Assembly (NCBI GenBank): GCA_905221605.1
Contig: CAJNDS010002244.1
Coordinates: 198,501 to 262,500, forward strand
Reading direction: 5' to 3'
DNA from: Symbiodinium natans
Lineage: Eukaryota > Sar > Dinophyceae > Suessiales > Symbiodiniaceae
DNA length: 64,000 nt
Part shown: piece by piece, positions 8,319-18,738 of the stretch
Layout: each line of letters begins with the position of its first letter
Numbering within the stretch: position 1 is the first letter of the stretch
Translations under genes and position numbers: made by a program
The notes under the pieces: model-generated
Told to the model about the DNA's origin: nothing
The model's input: only the letters and a program-made list of their open reading frames with translations
Database searches by the model: none

Positions 8319-8539
8319 CAATCCAAGCCCACAGTAACACCATCTTTTTAGGTCCTCATCCTCCCTCTATCGAGGCCGTGGCAGCCGTCTCTGCAGCAAA
8401 GATGGTCTCAAAGACCTCTGTAGAGTTCAGGGTTGCGGGCCTATGGTTTAGGGCCGTTTGGGGGTTAGGGTTGAGGGGCCAGTCGGTGCAAGGTTTTTTT
8501 CAGAAACTTTCAGCCCCTTTAGGGGCCTGCACCTCTTGT

Positions 8540-8610
8540 CAAAACTCACATCGTCCAAGAACCAGGCGATGACAAAGCTTGAGCGAGATTCCTCCCACAA
8601 AACAAAGGAA
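8540..8610. CDS. Exon-like segment, strand unresolved
   Basis: Minus: frame ESRSSFVIAWFLDD with a consensus donor GAT|GTGAGTT. Plus: frame NQAMTKLERDSSHKTKEARQQ. Both lack a good YAG acceptor. Confidence 0.25.
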
Positions 8611-8822
8611 GCCCGACAACAGTTCTAAGTTCAACTATTGACTAAGTCAGCAAGAAACCCTGCAAAACCCCGAAAGCACAAAGGCTCGCATCCCCCAACC
8701 CTACAGGGTTTCGGGCTTAGGCGCCCTCCCCCATCATCGGGCTAGGACCCCCGGCTTTGGAGCCCAGTGCCCCCCCTTGTACTATTTTGGGGTTGAAGCC
8801 CCTGTGCTGATTTGGGACGTGG

Positions 8823-9040
8823 GCGGGGGGGAGGGGGGGGGGGGGGGTTCCTCAAGTATAGGGGTCAGAAGAGGGATTTTGGTATGTTGGCGGGCTATGC
8901 CAGGGACACTCCTTCGGAGTCTTCGGAGGTCTCGGGCTCGCTGGGGGAGCGAAAACCACCAAGGTGAGAGACCATATTCCCCGCCAGAGTGCATGGACCG
9001 TACAACCCTTGAGTGGGCAGGTACCTGTCAGGAGCCTGGA
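8823..9040 (+). CDS. Possible exons at 8910-8960 and 8982-9022
   Basis: CCACCAAG|GTGAGAG is a consensus donor on +. The frame before it is SLRRSRARWGSENHQ, and after acceptor CCCCGCCAG the frame CMDRTTLEWA joins in phase before donor GCAG|GTACCT. A G16-type tract lies just upstream. Unknown product. Confidence 0.28.
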
Positions 9041-9250
9041 ATGCTGTACCCGTTATCTTGGAGCTCTAGGCTATGATTTGGGCTTTGTTGGGTTCCCAAG
9101 GAAAGTCCGCTACACCCCAAACACTAAATCCTAAACCCTAAACCCCAGTCCCTGCACCCTCAAATTCCAAACCCCAAACCTTCCTGAGCCCTAAACCCTA
9201 AACCCTAAACTTTCCGAAACCCTTTTTGACCCCAAAACCCTAAGCTGTTC

Positions 9251-9300
9251 TAAACCCTAAACCCTAAACCCTAAACCCTAAACCCTAAACCCTAAACCCA
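9251..9300 (-). repeat. CCCTAAA array, seven units
   Basis: Near-perfect units after degenerate ones from 9125. Confidence 0.9.
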
Positions 9301-9384
9301 AGGGCCTAGTAAAACCCTGAAAGCCGCGCGCCTGCTTGTGCCACAGGGAGGCCTCCTGGTCTTCGCCTTGAACCCAAGGAGTGG

Positions 9385-9612
9385 CTGGCTCTTTGTAGGG
9401 AATGAGGGCATGAGGGCCCTCTATAATCCCTGAAAGGGTATATATATATATATGTGTATATCTATATATAGGGCCCTCTAAAATCCTTTAAAGGGTATAT
9501 ATCGGGCCCTTTATGATCCCTTAAAGGGTATATGTAGGGTCCTTTTTTGCATGCGGACTCCTGTGGGTGTTTATGTAGGGCCCTCATTCCCTCATTCCCT
9601 ACTAAGAACCAG
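9385..9612. mobile_element. MITE family K, copy 1
   Basis: Ends GGCTCTTTGTAGGGAATGAGG and CCTCATTCCCTACTAAGAACC are inverted. The inside has repeated GGGCCCTNTAWRATCC blocks and a TA microsatellite. Confidence 0.65.
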
Positions 9613-10196
9613 CGGGACGAGTGCGGAACACCCCTGAGCTTCAGGGCCTCTAAGGGCCTTCAGGGCTCAAGTACACGGGTTTAGGGTTTAGGGTAGGATT
9701 TTGGGTTTAAGGTTTAGGGTTTAGTTAGATGTGTTGCTGGGGCTTACAGGGCTTAGGGGACAGTCACTGAGGGGCTAAACAAAGATGATGGGACCTCATG
9801 GCATAGAAAGTGGCCCCTTGGGTATAGTAAGCTCCTGACTGCCTGCGCCACCAGGTACATCCTGCCAAGTCGGAACAGGGTGGCAAGACGCAGAGCAAAC
9901 TCACTGTAGCAAGCAGGCCCTTGGTTCGCACATTCAGCACTACCATGCTGCAACTTTGGGGCGGTTCTCCGGGACAATGGGGAGATATGTCTCGAAGGGT
10001 AGTTCTATGGTCCCTTTGTACGGGCCCTTAAAGGGGGGGGGGGCCTGTTCTATGCTCCTCATATACCGTGTAAAACCCAAGGGTCATACTTCAGAACCTT
10101 GTAAAGAAGGTAAGGGACCATGTATCTATATGATGACAATGTCAAGCGCCGTCTGACCCTAAGTCACCCGAAGCGCTCGACCCCTGAAGCCCGACT

Positions 10197-10344
10197 CCCA
10201 AAGAGCCAAATGCCCCGTAAACAGGGAATATGCCTCAAATCATACTCAGGATCCCTTTTATAGTTTAAGGTATATTCTTAAACCCTAAACCCTAAACCCT
10301 AAACCCTGAACCCCTTAATTCAGGGGCATATTGGGCTCTCAGGG
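10197..10344. mobile_element. MITE family A, copy A7, split by CCCTAAA units
   Basis: Left end CCCAAAGAGCCAAATGCCCC; right end GGGGCATATTGGGCTCTCAGGG. Five CCCTAAA-type units (10278-10312) lie within the right arm, so they were inserted after the element. Confidence 0.65.
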
Positions 10345-10437
10345 CGTGTGCGGAGTCCTTGGGTGCAGCCGGTGTCGGCGCCCAGGCAGACCTGAAGCAA
10401 ACAATGTCAGGCGGAAGCCAGGCCTCGCACCTACAGG

Positions 10438-10507
10438 GTTTAGGGTTTAGGGTTTAGGGTTTAGGGTTGAGGGTTGAGGGTTGAGGGTTGAGGGTTTAGG
10501 GTTTAGT
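10438..10507 (+). repeat. TTTAGGG / TTGAGGG array
   Basis: Homogenised variant units: four TTTAGGG, four TTGAGGG, then TTTAGGG again. Confidence 0.9.
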
Positions 10508-10549
10508 CTCCGGGTTTTGGACTTCACTTCACATGACTTCACAATGCAG

Positions 10550-10596
10550 TAGGTCTATGTTGGAGTGCTACATGTACGTTTTCTTTGCGATGCGCC
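10550..10596 (+). CDS. Possible exon, strand uncertain
   Basis: +: acceptor GACTTCACAATGCAG, frame RSMLECYMYVFFAMR (hydrophobic), donor GCC|GTGAGC. On the minus strand the overlapping frame QAHGASQRK also has a YAG acceptor. Confidence 0.3.
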
Positions 10597-10794
10597 GTGA
10601 GCCTGCTGTTGTAGATTCGGGCCTAATTTGGGTGTCCGGCACCCTAAGCCCTTGTAAGCACGGACTGAGGCGGCCGCCGAAAACACCCGAAAGCAGGGCG
10701 CGCCCGAAACCTTAAACCCGTTTGCCTAAACCCTAAACTCATTTGACTCATGTGACCCTAAATCCTAAACCCTAAACCCTAAAGCATAACCTAT

Positions 10795-10871
10795 AAGTAG
10801 GGTTCCCTCCAAGCCCAAAGACCGGAAGCTGTAGAAACGCTCCTGCGGGCCGGGCCTGGAGAGGGTGACCC
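10795..10871 (-). CDS. Candidate exon, minus strand
   Basis: Minus acceptor ATCACCTATGGCAG, frame VTLSRPGPQERFYSF then RSLGLEGTLLI, donor TAG|GTTATG. The + frame meets a stop. Not recognised. Confidence 0.36.
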
Positions 10872-10914
10872 TGCCATAGGTGATGGAATGCCTTTTGGGA
10901 TACCTGAGCCAAGA

Positions 10915-10993
10915 TTTTGGGTTTAGGGTTTAAGGGGTTTAAGGGGTTCAAGGGGTTCAAGGGGTTTAAGGGGTTTAAGGGGTTTAAGGGGTG
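10915..10993 (+). repeat. TTTAAGGGG variant tandem array
   Basis: Eight 9-10-bp TTTAAGGGG / TTCAAGGGG units following one TTTAGGG, a length-variant derivative. Confidence 0.85.
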
Positions 10994-11125
10994 AAGTGTG
11001 GGACTGGTGGTGTGGGGATGTAGGGTTGAGCATGTAAGGGTGTAATTCGGCGGCATATGAGGGGTCGGACTTGTTGATTTGCTTCCTTCTGTGGGGCTAA
11101 CACACCTTTGCATGCGGTAGCTTAC

Positions 11126-11174
11126 GGCGGACTCTCAAGGGATTTGTGTAAACACCAGAAAGTTTACGCCCACC
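11126..11174 (-). CDS. Candidate exon, minus strand
   Basis: Minus acceptor AACTCGAGCAG, frame GGRKLSGVYTNPLRVR, donor CGCC|GTAAGCT, a consensus GTAAGY. Unknown protein. Confidence 0.42.
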
Positions 11175-11413
11175 CTGCTCGAGTTGTTCAGGGCCGGTTT
11201 AACATCTCACATATGGGGGTTAAGGGTGTGTGTCTGCAGAGAGAGAGAGAGAGTGACAGAGAGAGAAACAAAAAAAGGAACATGTCAATTCGCCAATGAA
11301 AAAGGGAGCCGTCTGATGCTTGGGAACCCTCAACGCTAAACCCTATAGATCCCCCACCCTGCAAAACCCGCAACAGTGCCCCGACTACGAACGGTGCGCA
11401 GAAATCACAAACA

Positions 11414-11491
11414 TGTTGGGATCCCCCCCCCTCCCACTTTGGTTAAGAGACTTTAGCCTGACTATGCGACCTGTAACGCCACTGACAGCCA
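11414..11491 (-). CDS. Possible exon, minus strand
   Basis: Minus acceptor CAGTGGCGTTACAG, frame RIVRLKSLNQSGRGGDPNMF, donor TTT|GTGATT. Confidence 0.28.
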
Positions 11492-11519
11492 TTTACAGCT
11501 CTTATAACTCGAGTACAAC

Positions 11520-11627
11520 CCCGAAAAGCCCAATCCACCTAAACAAGGACTACACCTTAAAGTATGATAGGGGTAACGATTTCGTGTAAGGCATACTCCT
11601 TGTTGAGGGGTATTGGGTTCTTTGGAA
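11520..11627. mobile_element. MITE family A, copy A4
   Basis: Arms CCCGAAAAGCCCAATCCACC and GGGGTATTGGGTTCTTTGG are inverted. Confidence 0.55.
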
Positions 11628-11898
11628 CTATCGCGGCCCCTCCCTGTCTACCCTTAAACTATACAAGGGGTCTTTTAGTGAAAATGCAGATTCCGTTGAC
11701 GGAGGACTAAGCTCCTCCCCGCCTTTGATACTACCCCCCCTCCCCCCGCTCCACCCTAAACCCTAAACCCTAAACCCTAAACCCTAAACCCTAAACCCTA
11801 AACCCAAGTATAGCTTGGTGGATATCAAGCTCTTTCTTGGGAAGCGTCAATCTAGGTTGGCCCTGTCGACCCTCTGAACAAAGACTAAACACTTACTT

Positions 11899-12040
11899 GG
11901 TTTAGGGTTTAGGGTTTGGGGTTTGGGGTTTGGGGTTTGGGGTTTGGGGTTTAGGGTTGTCCAGTGACCTTAACCTTTTGGATTATGAGGGGATTGTACT
12001 GCCCCAAAAAGCTTAAAGGTTACCTACTCTGCTACTAGGA
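11899..12040. mobile_element. Telomeric array joined to block M, copy 1
   Basis: TTTAGGG/TTTGGGG units run directly into GGTTGTCCAGTGACC and a block with inverted AACCTTTTGG / CCAAAAAGCTTAAAGGTT. The same junction occurs at 44104. Confidence 0.6.
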
Positions 12041-12326
12041 GCATGATCCTCCTAACCAAATATAGGGAAACAACAGCAAACACATCCCAGGGCCTATACC
12101 CAGTAGTCTTACTTAGAGGGTCATGGGTAGTCATAAGTAGGGCCTAATTAGGGTTATAAGTTATGAGTGATAAGAATGGCAATGATACATATAACCCTGT
12201 TTAGGCGGTACTCAAAAACTCTCATAGCCTTACTTATCCCATGGCCCTTTTAAGTAGAATCCTCCTAAACCAAACGAGCGAAAACAACCATAACCTCCCA
12301 AGGGCCTGTACCCAGTCATCTTAGCG

Positions 12327-12421
12327 ACCCTAAACCCTAAACCCTAAACCCTAAACCCTAAACCCTAAACCCTAAACCTAAACCCTAAACCCTAAACCCT
12401 AAACCCTAAACCCTAAACCCT
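12327..12421 (-). repeat. CCCTAAA array, 13 units
   Basis: Near-perfect, one 6-bp unit. Confidence 0.95.
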
Positions 12422-12439
12422 ATGCTGATCAGTTTGTCA

Positions 12440-12532
12440 GCTTGGGGGATCCCTCCCGAGCCGCCGGCACTTTGGCCTCTTGCCCGTCCTCAGAGGCGAC
12501 GTGGGAGCTCGCGCGTTTTCGTTTCTTGGGGG
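12440..12532 (+). CDS. Possible exon between two telomeric arrays
   Basis: Acceptor TGATCAGTTTGTCAG; frame LGGSLPSRRHFGLL then PVLRGDVGARAFSFLG stays open to GGG|GTTTAG, the start of the next array. The minus strand is also open. Confidence 0.33.
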
Positions 12533-12989
12533 GTTTAGGGTTTAGGGTTTGGGGTTTGGGGTTTAGGGTTTAGGGTTTAGGGCTCAGTATGGTTTCGGGG
12601 ATCTAGATACCTACCGGCTCCTATGCGCTACCTGCAACGCCTGGCGTTTGAGCCCTCGCCCCGCCTTTGAACCTCTTTCACGCCGAAACACCCCCCTTGC
12701 ACCCTTGAAAACACCTGACCCCCGGACGATCTAAGGACGCGCATTTGCTCAACTGGGGATTCCGCAGGAAGAAATACAAGAAATCGTTCATCCCCAGGTG
12801 AACCTTTAAAACTCAAACCCTTTTTTGAACCCAGACGCCCTAAACCCCAAACCCTAAACCCTAAACCCGAAAAGGCCCTAAAAAGCCAAGGCCCAGGCCG
12901 GAAAGCCCGGGCGCTTCTCCGGACCCACTTGGAAGGCCTCCGCCACATTTTCGGATTTACGGGCTGTTTAGATCAGAAAAGCTTTAGGG

Positions 12990-13400
12990 TTTAGGGCTAG
13001 GGTCTGAGGTTAGGGCTTTTTGTTGCAGGGTTTAGGGTTGAGGATCCAGGGCTTTTCATCATTAGAATGGGTATTTTGCGGTACAAACTTGGGCTCCCGT
13101 ATTGTGTCCAGCTCTGGGATAAGGCTCCAACATCTTCGCAGGCTTCTGATAAAGCTTCTGCGCAGTTTGCAAGGCTGTCTTCGAAGCCCGTGAGTTTGTT
13201 GAAACATACCTTCTTTGACAGTGTGTTGATGGAAATACTGGTGCCCAAAAAGGCACGTAGGTGTGAATGCTCCATTTGGTGCGGGCGGGCAAGCCGCGAA
13301 ATGGCCCCGAAGCCTAAACATGACAAAGCAAGAGTTGCGGCCCTGGACTCTTCACACTTACCCTGCAACATTATGCATGCATGAAGCCCCACCCCCCTGC
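12990..13400. CDS. Exon-like segment open on both strands
   Basis: Over 300 bp with few stops. Minus: acceptor CTTTGTCATGTTTAG near 13322, frame including LFGHQYFHQHTVKE, consensus donor GAAG|GTATGT, then after a 35-bp gap acceptor GAAGACAG and in-phase LQTAQKLYQKPAKMLEPY. Plus: frame GLPYCVQLWDKAPTS, donor AAGCCC|GTGAGT and acceptor CTTTGACAG 32 bp later. Both cannot be right. The minus reading also stays open without splicing (KLTGFEDSLANCAEALSEA). Not recognised. Confidence 0.35.
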
Positions 13401-13483
13401 CCCTGCCGCTAAGGTTCCCTAAGCCCTTCAACGCATGTTCTTAAGTCCCTATTCTGAGTATCCATGAAAGCAAAGTATGCTGG

Positions 13484-13572
13484 ACCCTAAACCCTAAACC
13501 CTAAACCCTAAACCCTAAACCCTAAACCCTAAACCCTAAACCCTAAACCCTAAACCCTAAACCCTAAACCCA
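13484..13572 (-). repeat. CCCTAAA array, 12 units
   Basis: Perfect units; a smaller array (six units) at 13769-13813 truncates a half MITE B copy (13693-13766). Confidence 0.95.
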
Positions 13573-14126
13573 AGCACCCCCAAACCTTCCCATGGCCTGC
13601 GGGGTTCGGAAGAGTATGTCGGCCCTGAGCAGTTCAGCTTGCCAGTTCTGAAGAGACAGCTAGAGAACTTGGGGGCACCCAGTGCCTTTTAAGGGGGCTA
13701 CTTGGAAGGTTCATGGGGTAGTTCGTAGTAGGATTAGAACTACCCTGAATGGGGTATAAGTAGAGTTGCCCTAAACCCTAAACCCTAAACCCTAAACCCT
13801 AAACCCTAAACCCATATAATCACTGTGAAGGGTTTGGCGCTTGAACGGAGCTCTGGGCCCGCCGGCTCTATGTATACGCGTATGTGTGAAGAAAGTGTGT
13901 GTGTGTGTGTAGTTTAGGGTTTAGGGTTTAGGGTTTAGGGTCAAGGGTTTAGGGCTTTTAACAGTATCAGACTACTTTCCATTTACACGCACACGTCCTT
14001 CCAGCGCTGGAGGATATGCATCGGGGTCTTGGGTCTCTAGGCTGCTAGCGCCTAGGTTGTACGATTCTCGGGTGTAGTTGAGGGCCTTCTGAAAGCGCAG
14101 CTAAGGGACTGTATTGTGTGGTAGTG

Positions 14127-14200
14127 CCCTAAACCCTAAACCCTAAACCCTAAACCCTAAACCCTAAACCCTAAACCCTAAACCCTAAACCCTAAACTCT
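14127..14200 (-). repeat. CCCTAAA array, 10 units
   Basis: Near perfect; TTTAGGG/TTTGGGG/TTCAGGG array of opposite direction follows at 14289-14348. Confidence 0.93.
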
Positions 14201-14570
14201 AGGTCTGCACCACAAGGCCGGGTGCCCAGGCGAGATGTCCTTCCGTAGGCGCTCTCGGTATGGAGGCAACCAGGCCTGTCAGAAACCAGGGTTTAGGGTT
14301 TAGGGTTTGGGGTTTAGGGTTCAGGGTTCAGGGTTTGGGGTTTAGGGTCCCAAGCCGTTTTGAAAGGTTTTGGGGCTTTGGGTTTGCTAGGGTTAGAGCC
14401 CCAAACCCTAAACCCCCTCAACGGGCCCAGGACGGCGCAGCCTCATTTTGTTGTTGTTTTAGTTTCCTGTGCGATGTGTGCAGCAGGAGCACGAAGAGGA
14501 CGCAAGGGCACTACTGCAAACTCGGGCTTCAGTGCTTGGGCTTCTTCAGGTTTAGAGGGGGTTTTGGGGT

Positions 14571-14677
14571 GTACTTGGAGATTCATGGGTATTTACAAGT
14601 AAGGCTTTCAGTTGAAAAGTATGGCAACAAAACTAATAACCCACTGACGACTACCCACGAAACTCCTAGTATGTGCC
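14571..14677. mobile_element. MITE family B, copy B3
   Basis: Inverted ends TACTTGGAGATTCATGGG and CCCACGAAACTCCTAGTA around a short centre. Confidence 0.6.
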
Positions 14678-14814
14678 TAGACTTTTGCGATGAGCTTGGG
14701 AACTTTTGCCACGGAGCCTTTTGCATGTTTTGATCCGGTTATCTGAGGCGTGTTGCATCTGTGGCCATCCCGCGGTTGGGCGAATGCAAGGGGAGGGTTA
14801 CATAGTCAAGGCGG

Positions 14815-15110
14815 CGGAGAAACAACATTGGAAGACCGAGTTGGGGCCCAAGCTTTCATTGCGACAAGGCTCTGGTTTCTTTTCTGCCGCGTCTTCCTCA
14901 TGTGTAAACTGTGCGAACGACACACTTCTCGAAGCCCTGATGTGGACGCTTGTGCTCTTGGTTGGCTCAAGCAGCGTCAGTACGTGTCAGTTTCAGTGCC
15001 CGCCCGAACAAGAGTTCACAGCGTTTGTTTAGGGAAGCAGTGTCGCGCGTCCCAAAGTCCCTACTTACACATTTTCAAGTATGACTCTGCATATGCTTTT
15101 TGGGGTGTGC
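14815..15110 (-). CDS. Candidate exons, minus strand
   Basis: First exon about 15069-15110: acceptor CACTCGCCTCAACAG, frame HTPKSICRVILEN, consensus donor GT|GTAAGTAG. After an intron of about 130 bp the frame SVHIRASRSVSFAQF, THEEDAAEKKPEPC and GPNSVFQCCFSAALT follows in phase down to about 14805. Composition is protein-like; family unknown. The + strand is also open in part. Confidence 0.4.
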
Positions 15111-15287
15111 TGTTGAGGCGAGTGCAAGAGGGGAAGTCCTGAGAAACAAGTTGAAACCTTTGTGAGGGGGGGCTGTATGGGACAAGTTCCCAGTAGCCTG
15201 AAGATTCCCTAGCACCCTGAACCCTAAACCCTCAAACCCAGACCCAAGCCTGCTCCAGAACCCTTTTTGTGAACCCTTTTTTGAGAC

Positions 15288-15316
15288 GGGGGGGGGGGGG
15301 GGGGGGGGGGGGGGGG
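15288..15316 (+). repeat. G29 homopolymer
   Basis: Uninterrupted run of 29 G. Confidence 0.95.
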
Positions 15317-15326
15317 AGTTGGGATG

Positions 15327-15421
15327 GGATGTTCCCTCTTATACTAACAGTCCTGAATAAGGATTATGATTCGGGGGTACTATAATTACCATTAAGGACT
15401 GTTAGTATAAGAGGGACATCC
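15327..15421. mobile_element. MITE family D, copy D1
   Basis: Near-perfect palindrome with ends GGATGTTCCCTCTTATACTA / TAGTATAAGAGGGACATCC. Confidence 0.85.
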
Positions 15422-16265
15422 GAAGGGTAGAGGGGAGTGGGAGTTATGGCTTTGGGTTTGGAACCATAAGCCCGAAGACGCTTCCTGACCAGTGAGGCTC
15501 GGAGGGAAGGAAGGGTCGTTGCTGATCTGCACGACCTGCCCAGGCCAAATTGGGGTGGTTCACGCTGAGCTTAGGCCTTACAAGAACGGTGTCCCCCACA
15601 ATGGGTTGCTAACTTAAGATGTACGTCTCTTTATCTGCTGTTCGCATTAAGCCCTTACTCATAGGGCCTGGGGCCTGAGATTGCCTAATCCTACATCCCA
15701 GGTTTAGGGTTTGGAGTTGTAGGGATTGGGGTTTAGAACTTATGGGCTTTAACAACGCCAAGGCTGTAGGATTTGTAGGGATGGGGTTTGGGTGACGGGC
15801 TGAGGGTTTAGGTGCAAGTTGTTGAGCCATGCCCAAGCCGGACGAGCAGCTCTTTGCCTACTAAGGGCAGCCCTGGACTTTCCCAAGGAAGGCCTGGGCT
15901 TAGGGTTTCTAAGGGTTGAGGGCATGGGATCAGCTCAAGGTTGCCCGATAACATGGGAGAAGAAAGTCACCCTTTTTGGTTTCGTTCGGTTTTTTGTAAG
16001 GCGGTCCGAACCCGTCAAAATAGGCAATCTTGTATGGTAATGACGACTGAGTGTGCTGAAAATTATGCGCCCCCCCCCCCCCCCCCCACCAAAAAAGCAG
16101 CAAAATCAATTATAAACACTAAGCCCCAAACAACCCGGCAGCCAAAAACTTCTAACGAACACTCCCGGACGAATGAGCCCGTACGGCTTGTGATCCTCTA
16201 TTCTAGCATCAATTGCCCGCGAGCCTGTGCAGTGCTGTCCACACCTGGGCAGTAATTTATAGCTG
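15422..16265. other. No confident gene
   Basis: Contains mixed unique sequence, a few TTTAGGG-like units near 15700 and 15900, and a C18 run at 16071-16088. I see no convincing exon. Confidence 0.4.
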
Positions 16266-16277
16266 GTTCTTTAGCCA

Positions 16278-16460
16278 GTGACCTTGTTGTTGCTATTGTT
16301 TATTGATGCTAGTGATGCTGTTGCTGCTTACTGGTTCTCACGTGCTCCTGCTTTTGCTGTTGCCGCCGTTGATGTTGCGTCTGCTTCTCCTGTGCTGGAT
16401 GTTGCTGTTTGCCTTGGCTGTTTGCTATTGGTGCTTGCTGTTGTTTGTTCTTGCTTGCTT
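16278..16460. repeat. GTTGCT-rich imperfect trinucleotide tract
   Basis: Repeats of GTT/GCT/CTT make a Leu/Ala/Val ORF on + and a Gln-rich frame on minus. Confidence 0.6.
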
Positions 16461-16507
16461 ACCTTAAACCCTTATCCCCGACTTGAAAACCTAAACCGTA
16501 AACTAAG

Positions 16508-16568
16508 AACCCTAAACCCTAAACCCTAAACCCTAAACCCTAAACCCTAAACCCTAAACCCTAAACCC
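16508..16568 (-). repeat. CCCTAAA array, nine units
   Basis: Near perfect. Confidence 0.93.
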
Positions 16569-16670
16569 CCATGCTCCTGCTGCTCAAGCCAACACCTGAG
16601 ACCGGAGCCAATGGACTCCGAGGCCGACCACATCAGCGTGATCTGGGCCACCCGAGCTTTCTCAAGGATA

Positions 16671-17092
16671 GGGTTTAGGGTTTTTAGGGTTTAGGGTTTT
16701 TAGGGTTTAGGGTTTATAGGGTTTATAGGTTTAGGGTTTATAGGGAAAAAAAGGTTTATAGGGTTTATAGGGTTTATAGGGTTTATAGGGTTTAGGGCTT
16801 AATAGGGTTTAGGGTTTATAGGGTTTATAGGGTTTATAGGGTTTATAGGGTTTATAGGGTTTATAGGGTTTATAGGGTTTATAGGGTTTATAGGGTTTAT
16901 AGGGTTTATAGGGTTTAGGGTTTAGGGTTTAGGGTTTGGGGTTTATAGGGTTTGTAGGGTTTAGGGTGTATAGGGTTTATAGGGTGTACAGGGTGTATAG
17001 GGTGTATAGGGGGTTTAGGGTGTATAGGGTGTATAGGGTGTATAGGGTGTCTAGGGTGTATAGGGTTCAGGGTTCAGGGTTTGGGGTTTGGG
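16671..17092 (+). repeat. TTTATAGGG-dominated variant array
   Basis: Over 400 bp in which 9-bp TTTATAGGG is amplified about 25 times, with TTTAGGG, TTTTTAGGG and GTGTATAGGG subsets in local blocks. Confidence 0.9.
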
Positions 17093-17687
17093 GTCCCTAA
17101 ACCCGAAACCCTAAACCCTAAACCCTAAACGTCTGGGGGTTGGGGGTTTGGGGATCGGGGTTTGGGGCTTTGGCTTTTTAGGGATTAGCGGTTTTCGGGT
17201 TTAGGGTTCGGCCCCGAGACCTAAACTCTAAACCTCAAACCCTCAGTAGATTCCTTTATATCCTCTTCAACCCAACAAGGCAGAGCATACCATATCCCAA
17301 TGGCCAACCTGGGCCATCGAACTGTGGTGTTTTCTTTGAATCCCAAATCGCCCCAGTAGTTGAGGAGATCAGTGTCTAGACCCAAGAGTAACCTAGAAAT
17401 AAAAGGGTTTAGGGTCTAGAGTGACCCACGAGTAATCGAGGAATAAAAGGGTTAAGGTCAGTTTCTATGTAACTCAGTAAGGACCAAACCCTAAACCCTA
17501 AACCCTCAATCCTCAACCCTAAACCCTATTGGGCTCTGTGTGTTGCTGTCAAGCTATGCGGCGGATCCCAACTTTTCTGTGGCGGCGGGGAGCGGTCCAG
17601 TTCCCTGGCCTCAAGATTAAGAGTTGTTGGTTTAGGTTTGCCTAGCGGGCCAAGAAGAGAAGAAGCGAACCCCAAGCCCGACCCAAA

Positions 17688-17998
17688 GAGCCCAATACCC
17701 AGCAGTTTCAGGGAATACGCCTCAAAACACCGTACAGATGCCCTTGCCATGACTTCAGGTTGGGATGTTCACCCCAAGCGAATATATAAAATGGCCCAAA
17801 CGGCCTAGCTAGTACTTCATTGACAGGTATTGGGCTCTCTGGGTGCTCCCTTCCCTAAACCCTAAACCCTGAACCCTGAACCCTGTACCCTGAACCCTAA
17901 ACCCGTAAACCCGTAAACCCGTAAACCCTAAACCCTAAACCCTGAATCCTAGACCCTATTCCTTCATTGAGAGGTATTGGGCTCTTTGGGTGCACCCT
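17688..17998. mobile_element. MITE A copy with duplicated right end around CCCTAAA units
   Basis: Left end CCCAAAGAGCCCAATACCC at 17688. The right end with its flank (37 bp, three mismatches) occurs at 17815-17851 and again at 17962-17998, with 110 bp of variant CCCTAAA repeats between. Confidence 0.65.
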
Positions 17999-18539
17999 CG
18001 ACTCGGGCGCCGCACTGTGTTGAGCGAGCTTCGAACGCAAATCGGCTTCCCGGGCGCCTGGGCTTCGAGCTAGGGTTTCGGGTTTGGGGTTTAGGACTTA
18101 GGATTTAGGGGTTAGGGTTTCTAAAGTTCATCCTGAAACCCAGAATTAGCGCCCAGCCCGAAGCGAAGCCATTTCGGAGCTTGTAGGTTTCAGGGTTTTA
18201 GGAGGTAAGGAGTTGAGGTTCTAGGTTTTAAAGTCTTGAGGTTTCGGGGTTGATGTTTTAGGGTTTGGGGTCGCCCAAGCAGCCTCCCGCCCAGAGACGT
18301 GGAAGCCTCCAACCGGAAATGGCGTTGCCAGGCGCTGTCCACATCAGAAGCTCATACAGATGGTGAAGAACCCTGGACATCCCCTAAAGAGTACCAAAAT
18401 CCCAAACCCTAAACACTAAAACCCTAAACCATAAACCCTAAACAAACAAGACAAACTAGTCCCCCGCCTCCCACCTCACGCGGCCGATACGTCCTCATTC
18501 CGCATCCCTCATGCCCAGGGCTTGCAAACCGTTTAGTCA

Positions 18540-18660
18540 TAAACCCTAAACCCTAAACCCTTTTTTTTTGCATCCGGGCTTGGGGAACCCTAAACCCTAA
18601 ACCCTAAACCCTAACCCTAAACCCTAAACCCTAAACCCCAAACCCCAAACCCCAAACCCG
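18540..18660 (-). repeat. CCCTAAA arrays with CCCCAAA tail
   Basis: Array at 18586-18660 ends in CCCCAAA variants; a T9 tract precedes it. Confidence 0.9.
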
Positions 18661-18738
18661 AACTGAGGATGCTGCAGTGGGCGGCGAGGCATCGAGCGTT
18701 CGCGTTGGCCGACACGGTTCCGACCACCTTCGGCTTGT

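Noticed and set aside
16278-16529. Hydrophobic Leu/Ala/Val ORF resembling a membrane protein
   Set aside because: Made by an imperfect GTT/GCT repeat and ends in telomeric units.
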